From positions 1,736,001 to 1,800,000 of the forward strand of contig NZ_CP042437.1 of the NCBI RefSeq assembly GCF_007971525.1: DNA of 64,000 nt. Direction: 5' to 3'. The position numbers and the translations under genes were made by a program. The DNA comes from Mucilaginibacter ginsenosidivorax. Its GTDB lineage: Bacteria > Bacteroidota > Bacteroidia > Sphingobacteriales > Sphingobacteriaceae. Below, in pieces: positions 45,770 to 55,486 of this stretch. Numbering within the stretch: position 1 is the stretch's first letter; each line of letters opens with the position of its first letter. A model generated the notes under the pieces. That model searched no databases. It was not told the DNA's origin and worked only from the letters and a program-made list of their open reading frames with translations.

Positions 45770-45922
45770 AGCTGCCGCGAGTTTAGCGAAGCGTAACTCG
45801 TGGTTTATGTAAATTAAGCTTTCAGCTTAAATCATCGTCCATGAAAATTATTAGGGTAAATTAAGCTGGAAGCTTAATTTATGTATTACCACGGGTTACA
45901 CTTCGTTAAACCCGCGGCAGCT
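45770..45922. repeat. Long inverted repeat between convergent genes
   Basis: Arms 45770-45804 (AGCTGCCGCGAGTTTAGCGA on) and 45888-45922 (ending ACCCGCGGCAGCT) are imperfect complements of about 35 bp. The interior holds a second palindrome (AAATTAAGCTGGAAGCTTAA). Each arm is itself close to the small hairpin at 59054-59090. It probably also ends transcription of the ABC ATPase and hemA. Confidence 0.85.
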
Positions 45923-45937
45923 GCAAATTAATGGAAA

Positions 45938-47164
45938 TCAATTCTCATTAATCAATATATCCTTAGCCATAATCATGGGCACACTGATATATTTTTTCTC
46001 CATGTAGTTAATCACTTTTTCAAGGATATCGCGCGATTGCTGATCCATACTTTGTACTTCATCAGCAAAAACAGAATTGATGGCCGTGTTGCGGATCTCT
46101 TTGATCTTTTCGGGTACCTGGCGCATGGCCACTTCAATACGGCGTTGTTTCAGTTGGGTTAAAAACTCGGCTATATTTTGTTCAATAATACCTTCGGCGT
46201 GCACCAGTTCGTGGTAGCGCTCCTGCAGGTTACGTTTGGCAACCTCGTTTAATGAATGTACTTCGATAAAATTAACAGGGAATTGCTCTAAAACTTCGGG
46301 AGCAGTATCGTTAGGGATGGCCAAATCAACGATGGTTTTTTTGCCGGTTTCGCCGTTAAGCAGCGATTGGTAAATTTCGGGAGTGATGATAGGTTCAACT
46401 GCCGATGTGCAGGTGATAATGGCATCAAAGCCTTTATTGTATGTTTTAAGCGCCTCCAGGTCAAATGCCTCGCCGTTTAGGTCTTTGGCCAGTTCAGCCG
46501 CCTTTGAAACAGTACGGTTAAAAACTGCGAAGTTGCTAAACTTATGCTTTTGAAGGTATTTAGATAAATTTCGGTTGGTTTCGCCGGCTCCGATAATCAA
46601 TACGCGGGCGTTTGAGCAAAGGTTTAAATCTTTAAGCTTACGATAAGCTAACGAGACAACCGAAATAGGATTTTTTGAGATATTGGTATGGGTATAAACT
46701 TCCTTGGCTGTTTTAACCACGCAGTTCATAATCATGCGCAACCCGTCGCCGGTAAGGCCTGCTTCTTTACAATGTTCGTAGGCTTTGCGCAGCTGGGCCA
46801 GTATCTCCTTTTCGCCAACTATCAAACTCTCTAACGAGCATGAAGTACGCAGCAGGTGTACCATAGCTTCCTGGTCTTCGTAAATAGAAGCGCCATCCAT
46901 GAAAGTACTCAGGGAGTTTTCACACAGCTCGGTGTTAAAAGCTTCAATAAACCGTTTGGCAAAGTTTTTATCAACTACCTGTGGGGTAGTCATAACAAAT
47001 TCCACACGGTTACATGTAGCCAGATAGAATATTTCCGGTATTCCAAATTGAGTTTTAACCTGTTGAAGCTTTTCAGTTAGATTTTCCTGGCAAACCACCA
47101 ATCTTCCTATTTCCTTCAGTTCAATCTGTTTGTGTGTAAAAGCAATAACCTTTAAATACTTCAA
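45938..47164 (-). CDS. hemA: Glutamyl-tRNA reductase
   Basis: First enzyme of the C5 route to 5-aminolevulinate. Catalytic Cys51 lies in YLATCNRVEFV. SLESLIVGEKEILAQLRKAY, the Rossmann loop VLIIGAGETNRNLSKYL and IVDLAIPNDTAPE are present, and a C-terminal dimerisation helix is predicted. 408 residues, normal. It is separated from the other hem genes by about 7 kb and lies in opposite orientation. Confidence 0.95.
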   Translation of the reverse strand: MKYLKVIAFTHKQIELKEIGRLVVCQENLTEKLQQVKTQFGIPEIFYLATCNRVEFVMTTPQVVDKNFAKRFIEAFNTELCENSLSTFMDGASIYEDQEAMVHLLRTSCSLESLIVGEKEILAQLRKAYEHCKEAGLTGDGLRMIMNCVVKTAKEVYTHTNISKNPISVVSLAYRKLKDLNLCSNARVLIIGAGETNRNLSKYLQKHKFSNFAVFNRTVSKAAELAKDLNGEAFDLEALKTYNKGFDAIITCTSAVEPIITPEIYQSLLNGETGKKTIVDLAIPNDTAPEVLEQFPVNFIEVHSLNEVAKRNLQERYHELVHAEGIIEQNIAEFLTQLKQRRIEVAMRQVPEKIKEIRNTAINSVFADEVQSMDQQSRDILEKVINYMEKKYISVPMIMAKDILINEN

Positions 47165-47186
47165 AGCAGTTTTAAATTTGACCGAA

Positions 47187-47194
47187 CAAAAATA
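47187..47194 (-). promoter_or_regulatory. Putative -7 box for hemA (TATTTTTG)
   Basis: TATTTTTG on the minus strand fits TAnnTTTG, with a TTG (of GTTGACA) 23 bases upstream and the ATG about 22 bases downstream. Confidence 0.5.
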
Positions 47195-47330
47195 TCACTA
47201 TATATGCGATGCAATGTCAACACTTTGTCAAACAGAGGTATTTAGAATGGTTATAAATTAGCCGAAATGGCCGAAAAACCACATAAAAACTGCTTAAAAC
47301 AATACCCGGCAAAATTATGTATATTGACGA

Positions 47331-47705
47331 ATGCGTTTTGTAAAAAAGGTTAGCCTGTTCATATTGGTGGTTGGTTATGCATTTGCGGGCATAAATCATT
47401 TCCTTAATCCCGAATCCTACATCCATATCATTCCGCGTTATATACCCTTCCCGGTTTTAATGAATATTATTGCCGGGGTAGCAGAAATATCATTCGCGCT
47501 CATGCTGATACGGCCCAAAACAAGGCCCTGGGCCATATATGGAATTATATTGATGCTGGCCGCGTTTTTACCGGTTCATATCCAGATGCTTATTGATGCG
47601 CCTTTTAAATTAGCTAACATAACCGTAACACCACTTATTGCCTGGGTACGCTTAATTTTACAACCGGCATTGATGCTGTGGGTATGGTGGCACCGCAAAA
47701 ATTAA
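47331..47705 (+). CDS. DoxX-like membrane protein
   Basis: 124 residues and four hydrophobic segments: VSLFILVVGYAFAGINHFL, LMNIIAGVAEISFALMLI, AIYGIILMLAAFLPVHIQ and WVRLILQPALMLWVWW. The AGINHFLNPESYIHIIPRYI stretch is typical of DoxX-family proteins in this phylum. Function is unclear; relatives are linked to thiosulfate or redox metabolism. Confidence 0.8.
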   Translation: MRFVKKVSLFILVVGYAFAGINHFLNPESYIHIIPRYIPFPVLMNIIAGVAEISFALMLIRPKTRPWAIYGIILMLAAFLPVHIQMLIDAPFKLANITVTPLIAWVRLILQPALMLWVWWHRKN

Positions 47706-47781
47706 CATCAAAGGCTTATCTTAAGGGCAAAACAAATCACCGGGTTTTTTATTTAAGGATACAGCATCTTAAAAGTACAAT

Positions 47782-49308
47782 ATGGATTTGCAAAGTGTTG
47801 AAATGCGTAACCTGGAAGTACACGATTACCAGGAATTGAAAAAGTCGATGAAATCGGCATACATGGATATGGACGAGGATTATTGGGACGCTAACTCCAT
47901 TAAAAAGCTCATCAAAATATTCCCCGAAGGGCAAATTTGTGTAACCGTGAACGATGTGGTGGTAGGGTGCGCGTTAGCTATTATTGTCGATTATCAAAAA
48001 TTTGGCGATAACCATACCTACAAACAAATTACCGGCGATAGTACGTTTAAAACCCATACCGATAAGGGCGATGTATTATACGGTATAGATGTATTTATCC
48101 ACCCAAACTACCGCGGCCTGCGCCTGGCCCGCCGCCTTTATGATGCCCGCAAGGCCCTGTGCGAAAAGCTGAACCTGAAAAGCATTATTGCAGGTGGCCG
48201 CATACCCAATTATCAAAAATTCCAAAACGATCTTACCCCACGCCAGTATATTGATAAGGTAAAGTATAAAGAGATATATGACCCTACCCTATCCTTCCAG
48301 CTGGCTAATGATTTTCACGTGCGCAAAGTGCTGCGCAATTACCTGCCCGAGGATAGCCGCAGCAAGGGCTTTGCTACCCTGATAGAATGGAACAATGTAT
48401 ATTACGAGGAAATCAGCAACGCTATTAATCAAAAAACGGTAGTGCGCATTGGCCTGGTACAGTGGCAGATGCGTCCGTACAACAACATTAGTGAACTGTT
48501 AAAACATGCCGAATACTTTGTAGATGCGGTAAGCGATTACCAGGCAGATTTCATATTGTTCCCCGAGTTATTTGGTACTCCTTTAATGGCCGATTACAAC
48601 CACATGGACAGTGCCAAAGCCATGCGCGAGCTGGCCAAATATACCCAGCCCATCATCGAAGAATTTTCAAAACTGGCGGTATCATACAATGTAAACATCA
48701 TAGCAGGCAGCATGCCTACCATTTTTGAAGATTCGTTATACAATGTATCCTACCTGTTCAGGCGCAATGGCAGTATGGAAGAGGTTTACAAAATTCACCC
48801 TACCCCATCCGAGATCAGTTCGTGGGGTATTCGTGGCGGCGATGAGGTTAGGGTATTTGAAACCGACGCCGGCAAAATAGGCATCCTGATTTGTTACGAT
48901 GTGGAGTTCCCGGAGTTATCGCGGATACTGGCCAGCCAGGACATGCAGATCCTGTTTGTACCATTTTTAACCGATACCCAAAACGGCTACAACCGGGTTA
49001 AGTTTTGCTCGCAGGCACGCGCGGTTGAGAACGAATGTTATGTAGCTATAGCGGGCTGTGTGGGCAACCTGCCCAATGTAAATAACATGGGCATCAGCTA
49101 CGCGCAGTCGGCAGTGTTTACGCCGTCGGATTTTGGCTTCCCCACCAACGGCATTCAATCTGAAGCCACGCCGAACAGCGAAATGATTGTAATAGCCGAC
49201 GTGGACCTTTCACTGCTGGATGAACTGCATGAGTACGGCAGCGTACAAAATTTGAAAGACCGCAGGACCGATTTGTATAATATTACTTTTAACGGGAAAA
49301 AAGTGTAG
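47782..49308 (+). CDS. GNAT acetyltransferase - nitrilase-superfamily hydrolase fusion
   Basis: 508 residues. Residues about 8-210 are a GNAT domain (VFIHPNYRGLRLARRLYDAR is the acetyl-CoA loop). Residues about 220-500 are a carbon-nitrogen hydrolase with the triad E262 (LFPELFG), K337 (VYKIHPTPSE) and C371 (ILICYDVEFPE). This two-domain arrangement is known (B. subtilis YhcX type). The substrate is probably an amide or acylated metabolite. A hydrolase gene follows 9 bp downstream. Confidence 0.92.
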   Translation: MDLQSVEMRNLEVHDYQELKKSMKSAYMDMDEDYWDANSIKKLIKIFPEGQICVTVNDVVVGCALAIIVDYQKFGDNHTYKQITGDSTFKTHTDKGDVLYGIDVFIHPNYRGLRLARRLYDARKALCEKLNLKSIIAGGRIPNYQKFQNDLTPRQYIDKVKYKEIYDPTLSFQLANDFHVRKVLRNYLPEDSRSKGFATLIEWNNVYYEEISNAINQKTVVRIGLVQWQMRPYNNISELLKHAEYFVDAVSDYQADFILFPELFGTPLMADYNHMDSAKAMRELAKYTQPIIEEFSKLAVSYNVNIIAGSMPTIFEDSLYNVSYLFRRNGSMEEVYKIHPTPSEISSWGIRGGDEVRVFETDAGKIGILICYDVEFPELSRILASQDMQILFVPFLTDTQNGYNRVKFCSQARAVENECYVAIAGCVGNLPNVNNMGISYAQSAVFTPSDFGFPTNGIQSEATPNSEMIVIADVDLSLLDELHEYGSVQNLKDRRTDLYNITFNGKKV

Positions 49309-49317
49309 TATTGGGTA

Positions 49318-50148
49318 ATGATCCGTAAAGATAATTACACCCTCCCCGGCGCCAAAGGACGGCCCATGCTGATAGACGTAACTTACAATGACGCTTTTAA
49401 AAACGCGCCGGTAGTTATCTTCGCACACGGCTTTAAAGGTTTTAAAGACTGGGGCACGCATAATTTGGTGGCCGGCTACTTTGCCAATGCCGGGTTTAAA
49501 TACCTTAAATTCAATTTTTCGCACAATGGCACAACACCCGATAACCCGCTTGATTTTACCGACCTGATAGCTTTTAGCGATAATACATTTTCGATAGAGC
49601 TGGAGGATTTGGATACCATTATTGATTTTGCCTGCAGCGGATCGGGCATGGCAGCGGCCAGTGGGGTTTACCTTATTGGCCACAGCATGGGCGGCGGTAT
49701 CAGCATCGTTAAATCGGCAGAGGATAGCCGGATAAAAAAGCTGGTTACCATGGCATCTATATCAAGCTTTTATAACCTTTGGCCCGAAGAAATAGAGATA
49801 CAATGGCGTTTACAGGGTATTATTTACATGCCCAATAAGCGCACAGGGCAACAAATGCCCTTAAAAGCAACCCTGCTGGGCGATTTGGATAAACATCCTA
49901 AACGCCTGGATATATTGGCGCAGGCAGCTAAAGTGAAACAGCCCTGGTTATTGATGCACGGCGACACAGATCAAACAGTTCCTTTAAGCCATGCCGAAGA
50001 ATTGTACGCAGCACATCCCGATGCTGAATTTTTTATTTTGCCTGGCGGCGACCATACTTTCGGCGGTGCCCATCCTTATTTAAGCGATGTTTTACCGGCA
50101 TCGCTGATTGCATTTTGCGATACAACAATATCATTTTTAAGTAAATAA
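49318..50148 (+). CDS. Alpha/beta hydrolase
   Basis: 276 residues. VVIFAHGFKGFKDW carries the oxyanion motif, the nucleophile is Ser123 in LIGHSMGGGIS, the acid is in LLMHGDTDQTVPLSHAEEL and the histidine in LPGGDHTFGG. Dienelactone hydrolase or serine aminopeptidase-like fold. It is co-directional and almost contiguous with the GNAT-nitrilase gene, so they may act in one pathway. Confidence 0.9.
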   Translation: MIRKDNYTLPGAKGRPMLIDVTYNDAFKNAPVVIFAHGFKGFKDWGTHNLVAGYFANAGFKYLKFNFSHNGTTPDNPLDFTDLIAFSDNTFSIELEDLDTIIDFACSGSGMAAASGVYLIGHSMGGGISIVKSAEDSRIKKLVTMASISSFYNLWPEEIEIQWRLQGIIYMPNKRTGQQMPLKATLLGDLDKHPKRLDILAQAAKVKQPWLLMHGDTDQTVPLSHAEELYAAHPDAEFFILPGGDHTFGGAHPYLSDVLPASLIAFCDTTISFLSK

Positions 50149-50224
50149 AACCGACGGCAACAATCTATCGTAACTTTTTTGTGTTAAAGTTATCACACCC
50201 GGTATAAGTACTATTATTGTTCAC

Positions 50225-51220
50225 ATGAGTTTAGAAGCATCCCGCAAAAAGGCAAAAAAATACATCAACGTTATCCCTACCGACGAGGCAGGTTTTGGCA
50301 AAATGATTCCCATTTTACGCGAGTATATGGGCAATAAAGCCGAGAACTCTCCAAAAAAACCGATAGGTCCGTTTAAAACCGACGTTAAAATTTATAACGA
50401 CGCGCCAGAAAGCGGCCTGCGCATTACCTGGGTTGGCCATTCAAGCATATTGATTGAAATAGATGGCAAACGTATCCTTACCGACCCGGTTTGGGGCGAC
50501 AGGGCGTCATTCTCCAAATATTTCGGCCCGAAGCGTTTTTTTAAGCCTGCCATTGCATTACAAGATTTGCCGCCTTTGGATGCTGTGCTGCTATCGCATG
50601 ACCATTACGACCACCTGGATAAGGAAACGATTAAATTTTTTGCAGGAACCGATATCCCTTTTTACTGTTCGGTTGGCGTAGGCCAGTATCTTGAAAAATG
50701 GGGTATATTTAAAAATTTTGTATTCGAGATGGATTGGGGCGATAGCGTGCTGATAGGGAACCAGGTTGTTGTTACCTCTACCCCATCAAGGCATTTTTCG
50801 GGCCGCGGCGTGGTAAACCGAAACGAAACCCTTTGGGCAAGTTTTGTAATAAAAGGTCCCAAACACAATATTTATTTTGGAGCCGATTCTGGCTGGTCGC
50901 CCAGTTTTGCAGAGATTGGCAAGGCCTTTGGCCCGTTTGATTTAACGATGCTTGAGGTGGGCGCTTACGGCAAATACTGGCCGGATATCCATATGGGGCC
51001 AGATCATGCTTCAAATGCCCACATAGCCCTTAAAGGTAAGCTCATGATGCCTATACACTACGGCACGTTTAACCTGGCCCCCCACGCCTGGTACGAGCCG
51101 GTTGAACGTTTGGAGAAATTTGCCAAAGATAAAAAGATAGATCTTTTTGTACCCGAACCGGGTAAGCCCACCGAAGTTAAAGGCCCTTATAACTCGGCCT
51201 GGTGGAAAAAGTTTATGTAG
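50225..51220 (+). CDS. MBL-fold metallo-hydrolase (UlaG/NAPE-PLD-like)
   Basis: 331 residues. ITWVGHSSILIEIDGKRILT opens the fold. The zinc motif is SHDHYDHLD (H125, H127, D129, H130). Further ligands are likely in PSRHFSGRG, FGADSGWSPSF and MMPIHYGTFNLAPH. This pattern is shared with NAPE-PLD-like phospholipases and UlaG-type lactonases. Cytoplasmic; the substrate is not determined. Confidence 0.9.
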   Translation: MSLEASRKKAKKYINVIPTDEAGFGKMIPILREYMGNKAENSPKKPIGPFKTDVKIYNDAPESGLRITWVGHSSILIEIDGKRILTDPVWGDRASFSKYFGPKRFFKPAIALQDLPPLDAVLLSHDHYDHLDKETIKFFAGTDIPFYCSVGVGQYLEKWGIFKNFVFEMDWGDSVLIGNQVVVTSTPSRHFSGRGVVNRNETLWASFVIKGPKHNIYFGADSGWSPSFAEIGKAFGPFDLTMLEVGAYGKYWPDIHMGPDHASNAHIALKGKLMMPIHYGTFNLAPHAWYEPVERLEKFAKDKKIDLFVPEPGKPTEVKGPYNSAWWKKFM

Positions 51221-51345
51221 GTACAGCCCAAGCAAAAATGCTATCCTGATATCGGTCCAAAAGTAATTGAACCATGTATTGTTCATCCGGTTTATTGCGC
51301 TATCTTTAAGTTTAATTACCTGCCTAAACTTACGGATACAGTTCT

Positions 51346-52125
51346 ATGCAAGCTACAACAATTGATGAAATTATAACACAACTGGAAACCATCATTACCG
51401 ATGCCATACAAACCGGCAGCCGGGCCGGGTATTTTGCTGCGCTGTACCACAAAGTAACCTGTAAAGTAAAAGAGGGAATATTGGCCGGCGAGTTTGAGGA
51501 TGGCAAAAGAATGGAGCAACTGGATGTTACTTTCGCAAGCCGCTATATTACGGCCTATCATCAATGGCAACAAAAACAGCAACCTTCGGCATCATGGGCG
51601 CTTGCTTTCGGCATATTTAATAAACCCCGAAAAATGGTGCTGCAACATTTGCTTATCGGCATGAACGCGCACATTAACCTTGATTTGGGTATCGCCGTTG
51701 TTGAAACTGCCCGGGCTTTTAACCAATCATTGACCCAGGTGCATAACGATTTTAATGCCATCAACACCATTTTATCTGCCCTCACATATGAGGTTATTAC
51801 CGAGCTAAACCAGGTATCTCCATTAATGTCATTAGCCGGTTTGCACGCGCAAAACAACTCCATACTGATTCAATTTGCGCTTGGTAACGCCCGTGATGGC
51901 GCCTGGTGCTTTGCCGAAGACCTTTACACGCGAACCGGCCAGGATTACATTAACCTAATAAGCAGCCGCGATGCCGACATCAACAAACTTGGCCTGGGCA
52001 TTGTTGCCCCGGTAGGGTTATTAAGTTTTACTGTTTGGATAATCCACTTGTTTGAGTGGAGAAATCCGTCAAAAATAACCACCGTGCTAAGCGAGTATAA
52101 AAAAGCTTATTTGAAGGTAAATTGA
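51346..52125 (+). CDS. DUF5995 family protein
   Basis: 259 residues. RAGYFAALYHKVTCKVKEGI, FASRYITAYHQWQQ and MVLQHLLIGMNAHINLDLGI fit the DUF5995 family, which is helical and of unknown function. His-rich helices suggest a metal site. No signal peptide. A TATCTTTA sequence near 51302 could be its promoter. Confidence 0.8.
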   Translation: MQATTIDEIITQLETIITDAIQTGSRAGYFAALYHKVTCKVKEGILAGEFEDGKRMEQLDVTFASRYITAYHQWQQKQQPSASWALAFGIFNKPRKMVLQHLLIGMNAHINLDLGIAVVETARAFNQSLTQVHNDFNAINTILSALTYEVITELNQVSPLMSLAGLHAQNNSILIQFALGNARDGAWCFAEDLYTRTGQDYINLISSRDADINKLGLGIVAPVGLLSFTVWIIHLFEWRNPSKITTVLSEYKKAYLKVN

Positions 52126-52209
52126 TTTTATTGGGGCAACCTGTGTATGTAATAGGTAAATGACTTATCACCTGCTATTTCCCGCAACACGCACCTGCAA
52201 CAAATTCCT

Positions 52210-52217
52210 TATCTTTG
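52210..52217 (+). promoter_or_regulatory. Putative -7 box for the TIGR01212 gene (TATCTTTG)
   Basis: Exact TAnnTTTG match ending seven bases before the ATG at 52225, so transcription would start at about the initiation codon. Same arrangement as at 44747-44754. Confidence 0.6.
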
Positions 52218-52224
52218 CGGCACA

Positions 52225-53175
52225 ATGCAATTAACAGGAGAGAAAACAGCGATTTGGGAAAAGGGTTATAACAATTACGGCCCCTGGCTTAAGGAAAAAT
52301 ATAAAGGCCACCGGGTATTCAAAGTAATTGTTGATGGCGGCTTTACCTGCCCCAACCGCGATGGCAGCAAAGGCTATGGCGGCTGTACCTATTGCAATGT
52401 TGATTCGTTTACCCCATCAGTCAGCCGTAACGCGCCAACCGTTCGCCAGCAGGTGATAGAAGGTATGGAACGTGCCCGCAAAGGCAACAAGGCCGATAAA
52501 TTCATCATCTATTTTCAGCCCAATACCAATACCTACGCCCCTGCGCATTATTTAAAAATGATGTACGATGAGGCGCTGAGCTATGGTACCGAAGATATTG
52601 TTGGTCTGAGCGTTGGCACTCGCCCCGACTGTATTGATGCCGAAAAAATTGCCCTGCTGGAAAGTTATACCGATAGGTTTGACGTTGACCTTGAAATGGG
52701 CATGGAATCGATATACAACGAAACCCTGGGCCAGATAAACCGTGGCTGCAGCCACGAGGAATTGGTAAAAGCCCTTAAACTGGTTGAGAACAGCAAACTG
52801 GATATTTGTGTGCACACCATTTTTGGCTTTCCGTGGGAAACCCACGAAATGATGCTGAAATATGCCGATGAGATAAACCGTTTCCCGCAGATAAAATTTG
52901 TAAAATTCCATCACCTGCATATTGTAGAAGGATCGGTGATGGGCGTAAAATACAAACGCGAACCGTTTAAACTGTTTGGCATTGATGAATATGCCGACTT
53001 TTTATGCGAACTACTTCCCCGCGTTCGCCCTGATATCGTGATCCAGCGACTGTTTGGCCTAAGCGACCGCGAACTACTGATAGCACCAAACTGGGGCCTA
53101 AAAAAATCGGAGATCCAATATTATATTGATCAAAGAATCTTGAGCCGGGGTGTGGTACAGGGGAGTGCGTTGTAG
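52225..53175 (+). CDS. Radical SAM protein, TIGR01212 family
   Basis: 316 residues. Cluster cysteines C42, C54 and C57 lie in FTCPNRDGSKGYGGCTYCN, the C-x11-C-x2-C spacing of this family (E. coli YhcC relatives). YFQPNTNTYAP, VGLSVGTRPDCI and DVDLEMGMESIYNETLGQIN follow in the usual order. Function is not firmly established for the family; a role in RNA or protein modification is possible. Confidence 0.92.
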   Translation: MQLTGEKTAIWEKGYNNYGPWLKEKYKGHRVFKVIVDGGFTCPNRDGSKGYGGCTYCNVDSFTPSVSRNAPTVRQQVIEGMERARKGNKADKFIIYFQPNTNTYAPAHYLKMMYDEALSYGTEDIVGLSVGTRPDCIDAEKIALLESYTDRFDVDLEMGMESIYNETLGQINRGCSHEELVKALKLVENSKLDICVHTIFGFPWETHEMMLKYADEINRFPQIKFVKFHHLHIVEGSVMGVKYKREPFKLFGIDEYADFLCELLPRVRPDIVIQRLFGLSDRELLIAPNWGLKKSEIQYYIDQRILSRGVVQGSAL

Positions 53176-53203
53176 TTAAATCCTTAACCATAGCAGCACC
53201 AAA

Positions 53204-54076
53204 TTATTTATGGTAGTAAAACTTATACATACTGCGCATCTTTTTGTTGATATAAAAAATCATGGTATACAAAGTGCCGTCTGTGTTATATATTAATTTT
53301 TCGGTGTACTTGGTTTTCTGCAAACCAACAACGTCAAACCCTATTATTTCAGTGCATTGATTATAGCGGTTAAATTTGTAGGTGCACCAATAATCCTCGT
53401 CTTTTCCAGGTACAATTTTAGATATATTGATAATTTTATCTCCCTGCTCTGTTGTATCTGTGTTCATCTTATAGCTAAAGTCGGGCGTATTTTGTTTGTA
53501 GAAGTAGTCTATCACTTCCAGGTTATTATCTTCATTGTAACTGGCCATATTGGATACGTATGTAGGTAAATTATTAGTCGTCTTTGTAATCCGGTAAAGG
53601 CGTCCCTTAGCATCATAATCTCTTTTATCACGGTTTACAAACAATGTATCCTGGTTATAACTTACATGATATTGCAATCTGCCTATGCTATCGTAAGCAA
53701 ACTCATGCGTCACGTTTAAACTTCTGGGATACAACTTTCGCTTAGGGTATTCGTATTCAATCTTTTTGCTAATCAAGCCAAAATCATAGTAAAAATACAC
53801 GTATTTCTCGTCCAAATAATTGTCTTTATCAAAGTGAACCTGGTCGGTAAGATGCCCTTCATTGTTATAATTGAAATTTATGGCTCCCATATAAGTAGAA
53901 TCAGCAATACCATGGCCGTTCAGTTTATATTCATACTTAACTCGACGTACAACCTTGTTTGCTATAATAAATTTATTCGGAAAATTATCAATGCCTAAAA
54001 ATTGTTCTATGATTTCCTGCCCCCGCAGGTTATTAAAACAAAAAAGCAAAAGCAACGATGGTAATAGTTTGCGCAT
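53204..54076 (-). CDS. Secreted protein with YD-like text repeats, unknown function
   Basis: 290 residues from the ATG at 54074-54076, chosen because it starts a signal peptide (LLPSLLLLFCFNNLRGQ). The mature chain is beta-rich with repeats such as FNYNNEGHLTDQVHFDKDNY, FAYDSIGRLQYHVSYNQDTL and RDYDAKGRLYRI, similar in style to the RHS/YD-type short repeats often seen in Bacteroidota hypotheticals. It converges with the radical SAM gene. Confidence 0.7.
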   Translation of the reverse strand: MRKLLPSLLLLFCFNNLRGQEIIEQFLGIDNFPNKFIIANKVVRRVKYEYKLNGHGIADSTYMGAINFNYNNEGHLTDQVHFDKDNYLDEKYVYFYYDFGLISKKIEYEYPKRKLYPRSLNVTHEFAYDSIGRLQYHVSYNQDTLFVNRDKRDYDAKGRLYRITKTTNNLPTYVSNMASYNEDNNLEVIDYFYKQNTPDFSYKMNTDTTEQGDKIINISKIVPGKDEDYWCTYKFNRYNQCTEIIGFDVVGLQKTKYTEKLIYNTDGTLYTMIFYINKKMRSMYKFYYHK

Positions 54077-54243
54077 AAAGTCTAGTAAGTAACTAAAGTA
54101 TAAAATATTTTCTATTTGCAACATTGCTATAGCTATTTTGGCGTGGATAGCAAATAGCCGTGCCTGTTACATTTCTGTTTGGTACCAGTTTTGTTAACCC
54201 ATAGTTGAAAAAATCCGTCCAAAATTTCTAACTTAGATACGTT

Positions 54244-55476
54244 TTGTCACAGAGAGCGCAACAAAATTATATTCCAGCACTAACCGGTGTACGCGCAATG
54301 GCTGCCTACCTGGTTTTTATATCGCACTTTGCGTATGTATTTGATGAAAAATTTCCTCACTCTGTGCAACGCTTTTTTAACGAGTTCCACATTGGGGTTA
54401 CAATTTTCTTTGTATTATCGGGTTTTTTAATTGCTTTCAGGTATTTCGATAGCTTTAAGCTTACTAAAGACTGGTTTAAGCAGTACCTTAAAAACAGGGT
54501 TGCGCGCATATACCCCATGTATGCCATTTTAACCATAGGGGCGTTCATTGCCTTTTACTTTACCAATAATCAAATTGTTACCGCCGGGCATAACCCCATA
54601 GCCATGTTCCTGATGAACATTGTTTTTTTGCGGGGCTTTTTTGATCAGCTTAAATTTACCGGGGTAGCGCAGGGCTGGTCGTTAACGGTTGAAGAATGCT
54701 TTTACTTTTCGGCACCGTTCATTTTCCTGATAGCCACCAAATACAAAAAGTTTTATATCCAGCCTATTGCTGTTACCGGCCTGGGCGTAGTGCTTGTATT
54801 AATATTTAGCCATGTTAACTGGTATGGCTTTTTTGGCAACTTCACTTTCATGATGTTGTATACCTTTTTGGGCCGGTGCTTTGAGTTTTTTGCAGGCATA
54901 CAGCTTGCCCTTATTGTGCGCAGGCAAAAGCCGGATGGTAGCAGCAAAAAGAAACTTACCTACCTGGGCTTTTTCCTTATTTTCTTTTGCGTATGGATCA
55001 TGTCGGTACTACCTATCCCAAAGGGACAGGAAGCCGGCCTGCATAACCCGTTGGGCATTATCACCAACAACTACCTGCTGGCTTTATCAATTACGTTGTT
55101 TTTTTATGGTATACTTACCGAGACAACCTTGCTGAAAAAAGTATTGGCAACTCCGTTTGTGGAGCTACTGGGCAAAAGCTCTTATATATTTTACCTGGTA
55201 CACCTGGGTTACATGTACAACTTTTTGCATTTTGGCTTTAACTGGCTTAATGATTATACTTTTGCACTTTATGATAAATGGGGAGTGGAGTGGCATTCGC
55301 CATTTGAGTACGATAGCTTAAACCTTCTGTATGCTTTTATCGTTTTAAATATAATTTCAATCACTTTATTTAAACTAATTGAGGAACCGTTAAATCATTA
55401 TATCCGTAAATCAGACTTTCTGATTAAAAACAAATCGCGTAAGCCCGAAAATGAGCCGGAAAACATCAATGCTTAG
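54244..55476 (+). CDS. Membrane acyltransferase (acyltransferase 3 family)
   Basis: 410 residues, about ten membrane helices. The family start YIPALTGVRAMAAYLVFISH contains the catalytic His. ARIYPMYAIL and QGWSLTVEECFYFSAPFIFL are further hallmarks. The start is a TTG at 54244; the first ATG (54298) would remove the conserved LTGVRA motif, so the TTG is preferred. It probably O-acetylates a surface glycan. The following gene is a secreted esterase 11 bp downstream, so acylation and de-acylation may be linked. Confidence 0.88.
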   Translation: MSQRAQQNYIPALTGVRAMAAYLVFISHFAYVFDEKFPHSVQRFFNEFHIGVTIFFVLSGFLIAFRYFDSFKLTKDWFKQYLKNRVARIYPMYAILTIGAFIAFYFTNNQIVTAGHNPIAMFLMNIVFLRGFFDQLKFTGVAQGWSLTVEECFYFSAPFIFLIATKYKKFYIQPIAVTGLGVVLVLIFSHVNWYGFFGNFTFMMLYTFLGRCFEFFAGIQLALIVRRQKPDGSSKKKLTYLGFFLIFFCVWIMSVLPIPKGQEAGLHNPLGIITNNYLLALSITLFFYGILTETTLLKKVLATPFVELLGKSSYIFYLVHLGYMYNFLHFGFNWLNDYTFALYDKWGVEWHSPFEYDSLNLLYAFIVLNIISITLFKLIEEPLNHYIRKSDFLIKNKSRKPENEPENINA

Positions 55477-55486
55477 TGAATATAAT

